A stretch of 64,000 bases of DNA from Paraburkholderia phenazinium (GTDB lineage: Bacteria; Pseudomonadota; Gammaproteobacteria; Burkholderiales; Burkholderiaceae). Positions 44,948 through 60,159 of the stretch are shown piece after piece. The stretch is taken from positions 1,922,001 to 1,986,000 of the forward strand of contig NZ_FSRU01000002.1 of the NCBI RefSeq assembly GCF_900142845.1. The letters run 5' to 3'. The notes below the pieces were generated by a model. That model was not told the origin of the DNA. It worked only from the letters and a program-made list of their open reading frames with translations, and did not search any database. Within the stretch, counting starts at the first letter, position 1. Each line of letters starts with the position of its first letter. The translations under genes and the position numbers were made by a program.

Positions 44948-45979
44948 TTACTCGGCGACCGGCTTGCCTGCAGCGTCCTTCACCTTGTCTTTCCATTGCG
45001 ACTTGATTTCCGTCACAACCGATTCCGGCAGCGAGATGTAGTCGAGGCTGTCAGCAGCCGACGTACCGTTCTTGAACGCCCAGTCGAAGAACTTCAGCGT
45101 TTCGGCGCCTTGCGGTGCCTTGTCCTGCGTCGTGTGCAGCAGCACAAACGTTGCGCCGACGACCGGCCATGCGTCCTTGCCCGGTTCGTTCGTCAGGATC
45201 TGGTAGAACGACTTCGACCAGTCTGCGCCGGCAGCCGCTGCCTTGAACGTTTCCGTCTTCGGCTCGACCACGTTGCCTGCCGAGTTCTTCAGGTCGACGT
45301 AGACCATCTTGTTTTGCTTCGCGTACGCCCATTCGACGTAACCGATCGCGCCCGGCAGACGTTGCACGAAGGCTGCGACGCCGTCGTTGCCCTTGCCGCC
45401 CGTACCCGTCGGCCAGCTGACCGTTGCGCCTTCACCGACCTTCGACTTCCAGTCTGCGTTGACCTTCGACAGGTAGTTCGTCCAGATGAAGCTGGTGCCC
45501 GAACCGTCAGCACGGCGCACCACAGCGATATCCGTATCCGGCAGCTTTGCCTTCGGGTTCAGTGCAGCGATCGCCGGATCGTTCCACTTCTTGATCTTGC
45601 CCAGGTAGATGTCGCCGAGCACTTCGCCCGACAGCACCAGTTGGCCCGGGGTCACGCCCGGCAGGTTCACCACCGGCACCACGCCGCCGACGACCGTCGG
45701 GAACTGGAACAGGCCGTCCTTGGCCAGCTCGTCGTCCTTCAGCGGAGCGTCCGAACCTGCGAAATCGACCGTCTTGGCGATGATCTGCTTGATGCCGCCC
45801 GACGAACCGATACCTTGATAGTTGACCTTACCGCCGCCCGACTTTTGATAAGCGTCAGCCCACTTCGTATAGATGGGTGCTGCAAAGGTGCTGCCCGCGC
45901 CGGTAATGTCGGCGGCTTGCGCTGCGATCGCGAAGAGCGCGCCAGCCAGGCCAGCGAACGCGGTTTGCATCAATTTCAT
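44948..45979 (-). CDS. pstS: periplasmic phosphate-binding protein PstS
   Basis: A 343-residue binding protein with signal peptide [20 protein letters not shown] (cleavage near AQA). Phosphate-contact segments are [39 protein letters not shown] and [20 protein letters not shown] precedes the ATG at 45979. First gene of pstSCAB-phoU-phoB-phoR, with two Pho boxes upstream. Confidence 0.97.
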   Translation of the reverse strand: MKLMQTAFAGLAGALFAIAAQAADITGAGSTFAAPIYTKWADAYQKSGGGKVNYQGIGSSGGIKQIIAKTVDFAGSDAPLKDDELAKDGLFQFPTVVGGVVPVVNLPGVTPGQLVLSGEVLGDIYLGKIKKWNDPAIAALNPKAKLPDTDIAVVRRADGSGTSFIWTNYLSKVNADWKSKVGEGATVSWPTGTGGKGNDGVAAFVQRLPGAIGYVEWAYAKQNKMVYVDLKNSAGNVVEPKTETFKAAAAGADWSKSFYQILTNEPGKDAWPVVGATFVLLHTTQDKAPQGAETLKFFDWAFKNGTSAADSLDYISLPESVVTEIKSQWKDKVKDAAGKPVAE

Positions 45980-46029
45980 GAGACCTCCAGTGGTGTGAGC
46001 GGGTGTGAGCGGATTACACGACACCGCGA

Positions 46030-46084
46030 AGGATAGGGTCTCTTTATGACAGTAACGTGACTAACCGTGAATGAAGCGTGACAG
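46030..46084 (-). promoter_or_regulatory. pstS promoter with two Pho boxes
   Basis: On the minus strand CTGTCAC-GCTT-CATTCAC and TAGTCAC-GTTA-CTGTCAT form two 7-4-7 boxes (46067-46084 and 46046-46063). A TATCCT -10 (46030-46035) lies ten bases after the second box. This is the standard PhoB-activated layout. Confidence 0.85.
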
Positions 46085-46363
46085 TAGGGTTACTGTCGTG
46101 AAAGGCTGGGAGGTTGAATGAAAGCTGTCTGGACGACGCTTTCGCCATGTCTGTAGAGAGTAGGCGAAAAATACGCGGCGCGAACGTTTGCTCGCAATTG
46201 AAGGGCTTCTGGAAGAGATTCCAGAGAAAAGAAAGCGTTTTGTAAGTGCTTTACGTCCTGGAAGCGGCGTGAAGAGGCGATGCGCCTGAGGACAGCATGC
46301 GGGCAGGCTGCCCCGCCGCGGCAATTCGCCGCGGCGAAGGCCGCTACCCGCTTGAGGTCCTGA
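46085..46363. other. rest of the pstS-glmM gap
   Basis: Part of the 384-nt gap between glmM and pstS. It holds a perfect dyad GACAGTA-GGGT-TACTGTC (46080-46097) touching the distal Pho box. Beyond that I see no gene and no clear terminator. Confidence 0.4.
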
Positions 46364-47722
46364 TCAAGCCGTCTCCTGCTTGACCACGCCGGCGATCGCC
46401 TCGGCATGATGGACCGCGTCATCCACGCGCTGGGCCTCGACCATCACGCGCAGCACGGGCTCGGTGCCGGACGCGCGGATCAGCACGCGGCCGTGGCCGT
46501 CCAGCGCCGCCTCGGCTGCGCCGATTGCGCGGCGGATCGCGTCGTTACCCTTCCAGTCGGCACCCGCCTGCATGCGCACGTTGATCAGCTTTTGCGGGAA
46601 CAGCGTGACGCCTTCGAGAAGCTGCGCCAGCGTCTTGCCGCTGCGCTTCATCGCGGCCAGCACCAGCAGCGACGAGACGATGCCGTCGCCGGTCGAATGG
46701 CGGTCGAGCGAGAGAATGTGTCCGGAGCCCTCCGCGCCGAGCTGCCAGCCGTGCTCGCGCAGTTGCTCGAGCACGTAGCGGTCGCCGACCGCCGCGCGCA
46801 CGAACTGCACGCCGGCACGCTGCAACGCCACTTCCACCGCCATATTGGTCATCAAGGTGCCGACCGCGCCTTCCACCTTGCCGTCGGTCTCGATGCGGTC
46901 CTTGACCAGCACATAGAGCAGCTCGTCGCCGTTGTAGAGTCGGCCTGCAGAATCGACCACCTGCAGACGGTCGGCGTCGCCGTCGAGCGCAATGCCGAGA
47001 TCCGCGTGATTCGCCCGCACCGCGCGCACCAGCGCGTCGGGCGCGGTAGCGCCCACGCCGTCGTTGATGTTGAAGCCGTTCGGCGCGACGCCGATGGGGA
47101 TGACGTCGGCGCCGAGCTCATGGAACACGTGCGGCGCGATGTCGTACGCCGCGCCGTGCGCGCAATCGACCACCAGCTTCATGCCGCGCAGATCGAACGC
47201 GGCCGGGAACGTGCTCTTGCAGAACTCGATATAGCGACCGGCGGCGTCGTCGAGACGGCGTGCCTTGCCGAGCTGCTCGGAGGCCGCGCAGGCGAGCGGC
47301 TGGTCCAGTTGCTCCTCGATCTTCAGCTCGACTTCGTCGGGCAGCTTGTCGCCGTGCGCCGAAAAGAACTTGATACCGTTGTCGTAGTACGCGTTGTGCG
47401 ACGCGCTGATCACCACGCCGGCGGCGAGCCGCAATGCGCGCGTGAGATAGGCGATGCCCGGCGTGGGCATCGGGCCGGCCAGCATGACGTCGACGCCCGC
47501 GGCGGAAAACCCCGACTCGAGCGCGGCTTCGAGCATGTAGCCCGAAACCCGCGTGTCCTTGCCGATCAGGACCGTGGGACGCTGGCCGCTATGGACCCAG
47601 CGGTCGCCGCCCGCCAACACCTTGCCGGCGGCGTAACCGAGCCGCAATACGAAGTCGGGCGTAATCGGCGCTTCGCCGACCTTACCCCGAATGCCATCGG
47701 TACCAAAAAAGCGACGTGCCAT
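46364..47722 (-). CDS. glmM: phosphoglucosamine mutase GlmM
   Basis: A 452-residue mutase converting glucosamine-6-phosphate to glucosamine-1-phosphate for UDP-GlcNAc synthesis. The catalytic serine is S108 in ISASHN, the metal loop is LDGDADR, and the C-terminal phosphate loop is [13 protein letters not shown]-terminus [11 protein letters not shown] is typical. It follows folP by 28 nt in the widely conserved ftsH-folP-glmM order. Confidence 0.97.
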   Translation of the reverse strand: MARRFFGTDGIRGKVGEAPITPDFVLRLGYAAGKVLAGGDRWVHSGQRPTVLIGKDTRVSGYMLEAALESGFSAAGVDVMLAGPMPTPGIAYLTRALRLAAGVVISASHNAYYDNGIKFFSAHGDKLPDEVELKIEEQLDQPLACAASEQLGKARRLDDAAGRYIEFCKSTFPAAFDLRGMKLVVDCAHGAAYDIAPHVFHELGADVIPIGVAPNGFNINDGVGATAPDALVRAVRANHADLGIALDGDADRLQVVDSAGRLYNGDELLYVLVKDRIETDGKVEGAVGTLMTNMAVEVALQRAGVQFVRAAVGDRYVLEQLREHGWQLGAEGSGHILSLDRHSTGDGIVSSLLVLAAMKRSGKTLAQLLEGVTLFPQKLINVRMQAGADWKGNDAIRRAIGAAEAALDGHGRVLIRASGTEPVLRVMVEAQRVDDAVHHAEAIAGVVKQETA

Positions 47723-47750
47723 TGTGTAGTTTTCCTCTCTCTTCCAAGGG

Positions 47751-48650
47751 TCAGCCGCGACGGGTTGCGTCGTGCATGGCTGCCCAAACTTTTAATGCAT
47801 CAACCGTTTGCGCGACATCGTGGACACGCAGTATGGCAGCGCCGCGCTCAGCGGCACAGACCGCCGCCGCGATGCTCGCCGCCAGCCGCTCGGGGGCGGC
47901 ACGGCCAGTGACCGCGCCCAGCATCGACTTGCGCGACATGCCCGCCAGAATCGGAAACGGCGGTTCGCCATGTGGCGCAGTTTCAGGCAAGTGGGCAAGC
48001 AAGGCGTAGTTGTGTTCAACCGTTGCCTTGCCAAATCCAAAGCCGGGGTCGACGCTGATACGCCGTTTCGCGACCCCCGCCTGGGTGAGCGCCGCCACCC
48101 GCTCTTCCAGAAACGCCCGCACTTCGCTCACCACGTCCTGATAGGCCGGCTCGCCCACCTGCATGGTCTGCGGCTCGCCGAGCATATGCATCACGCACAG
48201 GCCACATTGACTGTCGCGCACGGCGTCGATCGCGCCGGGCAGGCGAAAGCCCCAGATATCGTTGATCAGGTCCGCGCCGGCGGCCAGCGCGTGACGCATG
48301 ACCTCGGGCTTGTAGGTATCGACGGAGAGCGGCACCTGGGCGCCACGCAATTGTTCGATGAGCGGGATCACCCGCTCCAGCTCTTCGTCGAGCGGCACCG
48401 GCGGCGCGCCGGGGCGCGTCGATTCGCCGCCGATGTCGATGATGTCCGCGCCATCGACCATCATCCGCTCGGCCTGGCGCAGCGCATCGCCGCGCATCGC
48501 GAACTTGCCGCCATCGGAGAAGGAGTCGGGCGTGACGTTCAGAATGCCCATCACCAACGGCCGTTCGAAGGTCAGCGTGAAGCGGCCGCATTGCAGCGGT
48601 TCAGGGGTAGGCAAGGACGAAAATGCGGCGTTCGACACGTAACGGGCCAT
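47751..48650 (-). CDS. folP: dihydropteroate synthase FolP
   Basis: A 299-residue TIM-barrel enzyme joining p-aminobenzoate to the pterin pyrophosphate in folate synthesis. Signatures are [16 protein letters not shown] and [13 protein letters not shown]; the C-terminal part has [12 protein letters not shown]. The ATG at 48650 is used, since the only alternative, 48662, is TTG. No strong ribosome site is visible. Confidence 0.95.
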   Translation of the reverse strand: MARYVSNAAFSSLPTPEPLQCGRFTLTFERPLVMGILNVTPDSFSDGGKFAMRGDALRQAERMMVDGADIIDIGGESTRPGAPPVPLDEELERVIPLIEQLRGAQVPLSVDTYKPEVMRHALAAGADLINDIWGFRLPGAIDAVRDSQCGLCVMHMLGEPQTMQVGEPAYQDVVSEVRAFLEERVAALTQAGVAKRRISVDPGFGFGKATVEHNYALLAHLPETAPHGEPPFPILAGMSRKSMLGAVTGRAAPERLAASIAAAVCAAERGAAILRVHDVAQTVDALKVWAAMHDATRRG

Positions 48651-48679
48651 ACAGGCAGGCAAATGAGGATGAATGCAAA

Positions 48680-48709
48680 ACGGGCCGGTGTGAAATCACA
48701 CCGGCCCGT
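48680..48709 (-). terminator. intrinsic terminator between ftsH and folP
   Basis: A 13-14-bp perfect stem (ACGGGCCGGTGTGA with its complement) followed on the minus strand by TTTT. It would limit read-through into folP-glmM. Confidence 0.7.
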
Positions 48710-48728
48710 GCTTTGGACGTGGCTTCGA

Positions 48729-50618
<1,890 letters not shown>

Positions 50619-50811
50619 AGCACCACTCCTTCACTCATAGACGGGCGCCTACATTTGCCTTGCGGCACCACTAAAGCATTCTAATCCAGACCGCAGACCC
50701 CTGCCATAACGTTTCTCTACCACAGAAATAGCGTCGGAGGCTGTCCCAGTGCCGCTTTTCCGGCAAATCCGAGACTCAAAAAGGTTGCGGAACGCCCGCC
50801 GGGCAACCCAC

Positions 50812-51474
50812 CTAAGCGGGCCGTTTCAGATGCTTACCCAAAATAAAAGTTTCGGACGATTTGTCCCGCGATGCTTTCGGCTTGCGGGCTGCCACCGTCT
50901 TAAACTGCTGCTTGAACTTTTCGACAATCTGACTGTAACCGCTGCCGTGAAAGCATTTGACTAAAAGGGCACCATCCGGCTTCAGGTGATTCTGCGAAAA
51001 TTCCAGCGCGAGATCGCATACATGCTCGATCCGCGCGGCATCCGCCAGCGCCACTCCCGACAGGTTGGGCGCCATATCCGAAATTACAAGGTCGACCTGA
51101 CGCGCTCCGACCAAATCTTCGAGTTGGTGCAGAACGGTGTCCTCGCGGAAGTCGCCCTGAATGAAGACGACGTCGGCAATCGGCTCCATGGGCAGCAGGT
51201 CGAGCGCGATGATCGTGCCGTCGATCCCGCCTTCCCGCGTCGCGTCGCGCTTCGAACCCTGCGCCAGCTTGTTGCGGGCGTACTGGCTCCAGCTACCGGG
51301 CGCCGAGCCGAGGTCGACGATGACCTGGCCGGGACGGATCAGCTTGTCCTGTTCGTCGATTTCCTTCAGCTTGTAGGCTGCGCGGGCGCGATAGCCCTCC
51401 CGCTGCGCCAATTTCACGTAGGGATCGTTGATGTGATCGTGCAGCCACGACGTGTTGAACTTGTTTTTTGCCAT
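50812..51474 (-). CDS. rlmE: 23S rRNA 2'-O-methyltransferase RlmE (FtsJ/RrmJ)
   Basis: A 220-residue methyltransferase that modifies U2552 of 23S rRNA. The SAM site is [16 protein letters not shown], and the K-D-K-E catalytic pattern is represented by [27 protein letters not shown] and [11 protein letters not shown]. It lies upstream of ftsH, as in many proteobacteria (193-nt gap). Confidence 0.95.
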   Translation of the reverse strand: MAKNKFNTSWLHDHINDPYVKLAQREGYRARAAYKLKEIDEQDKLIRPGQVIVDLGSAPGSWSQYARNKLAQGSKRDATREGGIDGTIIALDLLPMEPIADVVFIQGDFREDTVLHQLEDLVGARQVDLVISDMAPNLSGVALADAARIEHVCDLALEFSQNHLKPDGALLVKCFHGSGYSQIVEKFKQQFKTVAARKPKASRDKSSETFILGKHLKRPA

Positions 51475-51674
51475 TAAACGTTGAACTCTTGCTGCGTAAT
51501 GCAGCGCTTTTAGCGGATAATACGCGTTTAATTCGCGCGGCTGCCGCCCAATGGGTCATGAACCCCGGGGCCATCAACCGCGATTCTCTGTTGTTCTGAC
51601 GCGCCGCCCTGCTCGATCGACCGAAGCGATCGGAACTGCAGGCGCCGCCATTTTAGTCGAGTCTCCCACTTTCC

Positions 51675-52208
51675 ATGCCAGCCCTTAACGTCTCTACCGA
51701 TCAACGCGCCGAGTTGCGCTCCCAGGCACATGCGCTCAAACCGGTGGTGCTCATCGGCGCCGAGGGGCTGACCGATGCCGTGCTGGCCGAGATCAAGGTC
51801 CACCTGGCCGCGCACCAGTTGATCAAGATCCGCGTGTTCGGCGACGAACGCGAAGAACGTCTGGCGATCTACGAACAGATCTGCGACGCGCTCAACGCCG
51901 CGCCCATCCAGCATATCGGCAAGCTGCTGGTGATCTGGAAGCCGGAAGCGGCGGCCAAACCGGCCACCCGCGCCAAACGCGGCGAACTGCCGAGCGCCCG
52001 TGAAGCGGCATCTGACGACGCCCGGCCGGGTAAAGGCCGCGCCCCGCGCGTGGTAACGGTGGTCAAGCCCTCCGAAATCCCGATGCGCAAGCCGAAGCCG
52101 AAAAAGGTGGTGGTACGCGGCAACGAACGCGTCACGGCGGGCGGCAATATCAAGCGCGCCAAGAAGCGCCAGGCCAGCGCCAAGCGTCCGCATCAGTCGG
52201 TGAAGTAA
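51675..52208 (+). CDS. yhbY: YhbY-type ribosome assembly RNA-binding protein with basic extension
   Basis: A 177-residue protein. Residues 1-95 form the CRS1/YhbY RNA-binding domain (LRSQAHALKPVVLIGAEGLT, IKVRVF-like IKIRVFGDEREER), which associates with pre-50S particles. The remaining 80 residues are a lysine/arginine-rich tail (MRKPKPKKVVVRGNERV, RAKKRQASAKRPHQ) absent from the 97-residue E. coli protein. Divergent from rlmE, a common arrangement. Confidence 0.9.
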   Translation: MPALNVSTDQRAELRSQAHALKPVVLIGAEGLTDAVLAEIKVHLAAHQLIKIRVFGDEREERLAIYEQICDALNAAPIQHIGKLLVIWKPEAAAKPATRAKRGELPSAREAASDDARPGKGRAPRVVTVVKPSEIPMRKPKPKKVVVRGNERVTAGGNIKRAKKRQASAKRPHQSVK

Positions 52209-52408
52209 TCTGTGTTGCAACTGCGGGCGGCGCTGCCCGCAGCGCTGAAGTGCGACGGCCAGCGCCTTGTGTGCGTTGGCGTTTCGCGTATTCAGCAAGT
52301 TTGAGCTCGCCGCTGAAGTCTGCGTGGCGAGCCGCGAGGCGGCAGAAAAAGATCCATAGTGCTTTGACGCCTGATACGCGTGGTCACCTGCCAGCCGGGA
52401 AAGTCTCT

Positions 52409-52467
52409 TAGTCCCCGCTTCTTAGTCCCCGCTTCTTAATCCCGCTTCTTAGCCCCGCCTCCTGGCC
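52409..52467. repeat. short degenerate tandem repeat
   Basis: About four units of the type AGTCCCCGCTTCTT (two perfect, then AATCCCGCTTCTT and AGCCCCGCCTCCTGG) lie just downstream of the DUF4149 gene. Confidence 0.7.
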
Positions 52468-52469
52468 CC

Positions 52470-53006
52470 TTAGCCGACGATGCCCTTGCCTGCCGCGTCT
52501 CGCGCGCCTTCTTGCCCAGCCAAAGTTGCACTCGCCGCGGTGGGCAGCTTCCACACCAGAGCGATAGCCAGCAGGCTCTCGATCAGATAAAACAGGCTCG
52601 ACACGCCGTGCAATATGCCGAAGCGCATCGCATCAGGCGAATGGGCGACATCCGTGCCGGCCTCGAGCGCAGCCATGCGAATTGCATTCATGAACGGCTG
52701 CAGCGCAAAGTAACCGAGCAGCACGCACACCAGCATTCCGGCAATCAGCCAGCGCAGGCGGCGATAGGTGTCGTGGCCGCGGCGGATCAGCACATTGGCC
52801 AAGCCGAGCAACAAGACCCCGCAAACCACGCCCAGCACGCCTTCGATGCGGAACAACTGCGCGGCGACCGCGCCGGCCGAGATACGATCAAGCGCGGTAA
52901 ACAGCACGGGCGCAACCGCATAACCGATGGTGAGCAGACTGCCGACCCAAACCACGGTCAACAGCCGGAACACCCTATGCGGCACGGAGGACAGCGAGGT
53001 AGACAC
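52470..53006 (-). CDS. DUF4149 membrane protein
   Basis: A 178-residue protein with four hydrophobic helices (residues about 14-40, 55-73, 85-104 and 130-150). Its layout, and its place next to greA, fit the DUF4149/TMEM205-like family. GTG start with AAGGA seven bases upstream. It follows greA by 11 nt, so the two are probably co-transcribed. Function unknown. Confidence 0.8.
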   Translation of the reverse strand: MSTSLSSVPHRVFRLLTVVWVGSLLTIGYAVAPVLFTALDRISAGAVAAQLFRIEGVLGVVCGVLLLGLANVLIRRGHDTYRRLRWLIAGMLVCVLLGYFALQPFMNAIRMAALEAGTDVAHSPDAMRFGILHGVSSLFYLIESLLAIALVWKLPTAASATLAGQEGARDAAGKGIVG

Positions 53007-53017
53007 CGGTGCGTCCT

Positions 53018-53494
53018 TCAGACGTAGCTGACGGCAATGATTTCGTACTCGCGCACGCCACCCGGTGCCTGCACCGAGGCCACGTCGCCTTCCGACTTGC
53101 CGATCAAGGCGCGCGAGATCGGCGAGCTGATCGAGATCAGGCCATGCTCGAGGTCCGCCTCGTCGTCACCGACGATCTGATACTTGACCGACGCACCCGA
53201 TTTGAGGTCTTCGAGCTCAACGGTCGCGCCGAACACGATGCGGCCGTCCGCGTCCACCGCGGCGGGATCGATAATCTGCGCGCCGGCCAGCTTCGACTCG
53301 ATTTCCGCAATGCGGCCTTCGATAAAGCCCTGCTTTTCTTTCGCAGCGTCGTATTCGGCGTTTTCCGAGAGATCACCCTGGGCACGCGCTTCGGCGATCG
53401 AGTTGACGACCGCCGGACGTTCAACCGATTTCAGGTGCTGCAGTTCATCGCGCAGCTTTTTCGCGCCACGCGTTGTCAGTGGAATAGTGCTCAT
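53018..53494 (-). CDS. greA: transcript cleavage factor GreA
   Basis: A 158-residue GreA of normal length. It has an N-terminal coiled coil with the catalytic acidic tip ([13 protein letters not shown]) and a C-terminal FKBP-like domain ([36 protein letters not shown]). It rescues backtracked RNA polymerase. The ATG at 53494 is chosen over 53512. Confidence 0.95.
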   Translation of the reverse strand: MSTIPLTTRGAKKLRDELQHLKSVERPAVVNSIAEARAQGDLSENAEYDAAKEKQGFIEGRIAEIESKLAGAQIIDPAAVDADGRIVFGATVELEDLKSGASVKYQIVGDDEADLEHGLISISSPISRALIGKSEGDVASVQAPGGVREYEIIAVSYV

Positions 53495-53522
53495 AAACAG
53501 CTCTAGTGGCAAAAAACGGCCG

Positions 53523-53615
53523 TAAAAAAATCACCGCGGTTAAGTGCATCCCCGCTGGCGCCTGAGCCCGGGCAAAGCCCATGCCGGTACCTTGAGGGAC
53601 GCCGCTTAACCGCGG
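53523..53615 (-). promoter_or_regulatory. long inverted repeat ending in a T-run ahead of greA
   Basis: On the minus strand CCGCGGTTAAG (53534-53544) and its exact complement (53605-53615) enclose 60 nt. Seven T residues follow at 53523-53530, 30 nt before the greA start. It could end carB transcripts or act as a greA leader terminator. Confidence 0.6.
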
Positions 53616-53645
53616 CACTTACATCTTGGACAGGTATTCGAAGCC

Positions 53646-56900
<3,255 letters not shown>

Positions 56901-57115
56901 AACGCTCTCGCTAATGTATTCCTGAATTCTTTCCGTTGGCGCGCTTCGCTGCGGCGGCCGGGGCCGGTGTTACTGCCCGGCCTCCCACTTCTGCTGCGGC
57001 GGCGCGCTCTGTTCTGTTCGCCTGGGGAGCGGCCCGGCGTTGCATTCTCCGGGGCTCCGCCTGGCGTGGGCGACTTAGGTGGACACCGTCCTGGGTGACC
57101 ACACAAGCTGACGCC

Positions 57116-58279
57116 TTAAGCCGCCGCTGCGGCTGCCGTCGTGCCGGCCTTTTTCTGGTCCATCAAGCCGGTGAAGCGATCGAACAGATACGCAATGTCG
57201 TGCGGGCCCGGCGATGCTTCCGGGTGACCCTGGAAGCAGAAGGCCGGCTTGTCGGTCAGCGCGAAGCCTTGCAGCGTGCCGTCGAACAACGACACGTGCG
57301 TGGCGCGCGCGTTGGCGGGCAACGTGGCCGCGTCGACTGCGAAGCCGTGGTTCTGCGACGTGATCACGACACGGCCGTCGTCCAGATCTTTCACCGGATG
57401 GTTCGCGCCGTGGTGGCCGGTCTTCATCTTCATGGTCTTCGCGCCAACCGCGAGGCCCATGATCTGATGGCCAAGGCAGATGCCGAAGGTCGGCACGCCG
57501 CGCTCGATCAGCTCCTTCGTGGCCGCGATCGCGTAGTCGCACGGTTCCGGGTCGCCGGGGCCGTTCGACAGGAACACGCCGTCCGGGTTGAGCGCCAATG
57601 CGTCAGCCGCGGTGGCTTGCGCCGGCAGTACGGTGACGTGGCAGCCGCGCTCGGCCAGCATGCGCAGGATGTTGTACTTGACGCCGTAGTCGAACGCGAC
57701 CACGCGGTACTTCGGCGCGTTCTGCGTGCCGTAGCCTTCGCCCAGACGCCATTCGGTCTGCGTCCATTCGAACGATTCCTTCGTCGACACGACCTTCGCC
57801 AGATCCATACCGGCGAGGCCCGGGAACGAGCGTGCGAGTTCGATGGCCTTGGCTTCGTCGTCCGAGCCCGCCAGGATCGCGCCGTTTTGCGCGCCCTTAT
57901 CGCGCAGCACGCGCGTCAGCATGCGGGTGTCGAGGCCGGCGATGGCGACCACGCCTTCGTCCTGCAGGTATTGCGAGAGCGTGCGCTCCATGCGGAAGTT
58001 CGAGGCGAGAACCGGCAGATCGCGGATGATGAGGCCGGCGGCATGGACTTTCGAGGCTTCCACATCTTCGGCGTTCACGCCGACGTTGCCGATGTGCGGA
58101 TACGTGAGGGTCACGATCTGACGCGCGTAGCTCGGGTCAGTCAGGATTTCCTGATAGCCGGTGATAGCGGTGTTGAAAACGACTTCGCCAATCGTATGGC
58201 CGGGGGCGCCGATCGAGTAGCCACGAAAGACCGTGCCGTCGGCGAGCGCGAGCAGAGCGGGAGAAAAAGACGGCAACAC
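57116..58279 (-). CDS. carA: carbamoyl-phosphate synthase small subunit CarA
   Basis: A 387-residue glutaminase subunit. The N-terminal CPSase domain has [19 protein letters not shown]. The class I amidotransferase domain has the catalytic cysteine in [15 protein letters not shown] and the His/Glu pair in [13 protein letters not shown]. The start is GTG at 58279, supported by AAGGAG seven bases upstream. An alanine-rich C-terminal tail is present. Confidence 0.96.
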   Translation of the reverse strand: MLPSFSPALLALADGTVFRGYSIGAPGHTIGEVVFNTAITGYQEILTDPSYARQIVTLTYPHIGNVGVNAEDVEASKVHAAGLIIRDLPVLASNFRMERTLSQYLQDEGVVAIAGLDTRMLTRVLRDKGAQNGAILAGSDDEAKAIELARSFPGLAGMDLAKVVSTKESFEWTQTEWRLGEGYGTQNAPKYRVVAFDYGVKYNILRMLAERGCHVTVLPAQATAADALALNPDGVFLSNGPGDPEPCDYAIAATKELIERGVPTFGICLGHQIMGLAVGAKTMKMKTGHHGANHPVKDLDDGRVVITSQNHGFAVDAATLPANARATHVSLFDGTLQGFALTDKPAFCFQGHPEASPGPHDIAYLFDRFTGLMDQKKAGTTAAAAAA

Positions 58280-58725
58280 GGGAGACTCCTTGGGGGAACA
58301 CCCTGATGCCGACCTGTCTATCCGAGCCGTGCGAGCCGCAGCGAGGCGCATCTTTGGATGCGCGCGCAGGCTCGCTCGCGTACCGCGGCAAACGTCGCAA
58401 GGGCGCGATGGATCCATTGTGTGGACTGATCGGCTGGGTGCGGTGCGTTGGCGGCGCGCGGCGGATGAACGGTGTGGGAGAGGTAGGCGCTAGGGTGCGG
58501 GTTGATAAGCTCAAACCTTGGAATTATAGCCCGAAACTGCCCTTCCCTCCAAATCCGAGATGGCACCGCGACAGGGTGCGAGGTTCCTCACGCCGCCTCG
58601 GCGCCTTGTGGGGCTTGGCTCCCAGCCTGCCTGGCTGGGATCGAAGGAGCGGAATCGGGATACCGTGGTGGGCGGGTCAGACGAGGCTGAATCGGGGCCT
58701 GAATCTCGGCCTGACACGCCGCGCA
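58280..58725. other. carAB leader region and gap to the MFS gene
   Basis: The gap of 446 nt contains a minus-strand leader of about 235 nt for carA, with a hairpin GCGCATC/GATGCGC (58346-58363) nested in GCGAGC/GCTCGC (58331-58375). A further hairpin CCCAGCC/GGCTGGG lies near 58621-58639. No gene seen. Confidence 0.5.
58523..58552 (-). promoter_or_regulatory. promoter of carAB
   Basis: Minus-strand TTGGAG (58547-58552) and a consensus TATAAT (58523-58528) with an 18-nt spacer. Confidence 0.65.
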
Positions 58726-59967
58726 TCACGAATGCTGCCCGGTCTGCAGATGGGCGGGTTTGGCCAGCACGCCGCTTGGCAAGACGTACCAGATCGCGCT
58801 GGCAATCTGCAACGCGACCAGAATGCCCCACGCGGTGAGGTGCGCGGCGGCCGGATAGTGGCCGGCCGCCGCCGGCCACAGCGACAGCACCCCGCCGACG
58901 CCAATCTGGAAGCCGAAAATCAGCAGAAAGATAATCAGCGTGAGGGTGGTGTTGCCCCGGCCGATCAGATGCGCCGGGAAATGCCGCGCCAACACCGCGT
59001 AGCTGAGGATGCCCGTGCCGCCGAAGATGCCGTACGCGGCCCACAACAGGCCTGTCGGCAAGGGCGCACCGAACATGATCAGCAACTGGGTGACGACGAA
59101 GAGCGCCATGCCGATACCGCAAAAGGTGTAGAGCGAGATGCCGCGCTTCTCCAGGCCGCGCGCCGCAGCCCCGAAACCGACACAACCGGCCATCATCGCA
59201 AAGCCGAGAATCGATACCTGAGCCGCGGCCTCGCGGGGCGCGAGGCCCATCACATCGCGCATCCAGGCGCCGACCCACAGCGATTGCATGGCGTAAAAGA
59301 CGCCCTGCGTGACCACCGAGAATGACGCAATCTTCCAGAACGCCGGGCTTTTGAGGATATGCCACGTGCCCTTGAACTGCGTGCCGAGGCTCGCCTGACG
59401 ATGGCCGTCGCGGGTCTCCGGCGCGAGGGTCCACAGGGCTAGCGCGACCACGATCGTCAGCACGCCCAGCGCGCCGCACACGGCCCGCCAGCTCGCGAAA
59501 GTCAGGACCCAGGTCAGCGGCGACCCCACGGCCACGCCGCCCAGACCGCCGACCGCCATCACGAGCCCGTTCATCAGCGGCAGCCGGGCCGCTTCGAAGT
59601 GCTGCGCCAGCGCCTTGAACGCTGCGCCCAGACAAACCGACACGCCCACGCCGATCAGCAGCCGCCCGAGCATCATCATGCCGATGCTGTGCGCCGCCCC
59701 GAACACCCAGATCCCGGCGGCCGCGAACAGCAGCGTGCCGGCCGTCACACGACGCGAGCCGAAGTGGTCGAGCAGCACGCCCGCCGGCAACTGCGCGCCC
59801 GCAAAGCCGAGGAAATAGAGACTCGTCAGCAGACCCAGATCGGCGGCGGAGAGTCCCAGATCATGGGTGATCAGAGGCGCAAAACCCAGATTGACGCCAC
59901 GAAACACATAGGAGACGAAGTAACCCGCGGAAAACAGCAGGAACACGCGAAACTGGGTGGACGACAT
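58726..59967 (-). CDS. major facilitator superfamily transporter
   Basis: A 413-residue permease with twelve hydrophobic helices. The MFS motif between helices 2 and 3 reads GVLLDHFGSRRVTAG. Helix 4-5 shows GRLLIGVGVSVCLGAAFKAL, as in NarK/phthalate-type or sugar-phosphate-type carriers. Substrate unknown. The ATG at 59967 is used because the frame's first codon at 59976 is TTG. Confidence 0.85.
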   Translation of the reverse strand: MSSTQFRVFLLFSAGYFVSYVFRGVNLGFAPLITHDLGLSAADLGLLTSLYFLGFAGAQLPAGVLLDHFGSRRVTAGTLLFAAAGIWVFGAAHSIGMMMLGRLLIGVGVSVCLGAAFKALAQHFEAARLPLMNGLVMAVGGLGGVAVGSPLTWVLTFASWRAVCGALGVLTIVVALALWTLAPETRDGHRQASLGTQFKGTWHILKSPAFWKIASFSVVTQGVFYAMQSLWVGAWMRDVMGLAPREAAAQVSILGFAMMAGCVGFGAAARGLEKRGISLYTFCGIGMALFVVTQLLIMFGAPLPTGLLWAAYGIFGGTGILSYAVLARHFPAHLIGRGNTTLTLIIFLLIFGFQIGVGGVLSLWPAAAGHYPAAAHLTAWGILVALQIASAIWYVLPSGVLAKPAHLQTGQHS

Positions 59968-60051
59968 AGGTAGCAAGCAGATTCAGGTCAGACGGAAGCA
60001 GGAACGATAAAGGAAAACGCGGGAAGTGGGCGCAAAGACCCCTCAAACGAA

Positions 60052-60078
60052 AACGCCGTCACCACAGGTGACGGCGTT
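60052..60078 (-). terminator. terminator downstream of mltD
   Basis: A 12-bp perfect stem AACGCCGTCACC with its complement and a 3-nt loop, followed on the minus strand by TTTTCGTTT. Confidence 0.8.
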
Positions 60079-60159
60079 GAAAAACGAGAAGTGATCGGAG
60101 CGCAATTCATGCGCTGCCCCCGCAACGCATGTGGCCACTTCCGTGGGAGCCGCTTTGCT

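Noticed and set aside
56901..57115. Small gene between carA and carB
   Set aside because: The only frame is Ala/Arg-rich without ribosome site; the gap looks non-coding.
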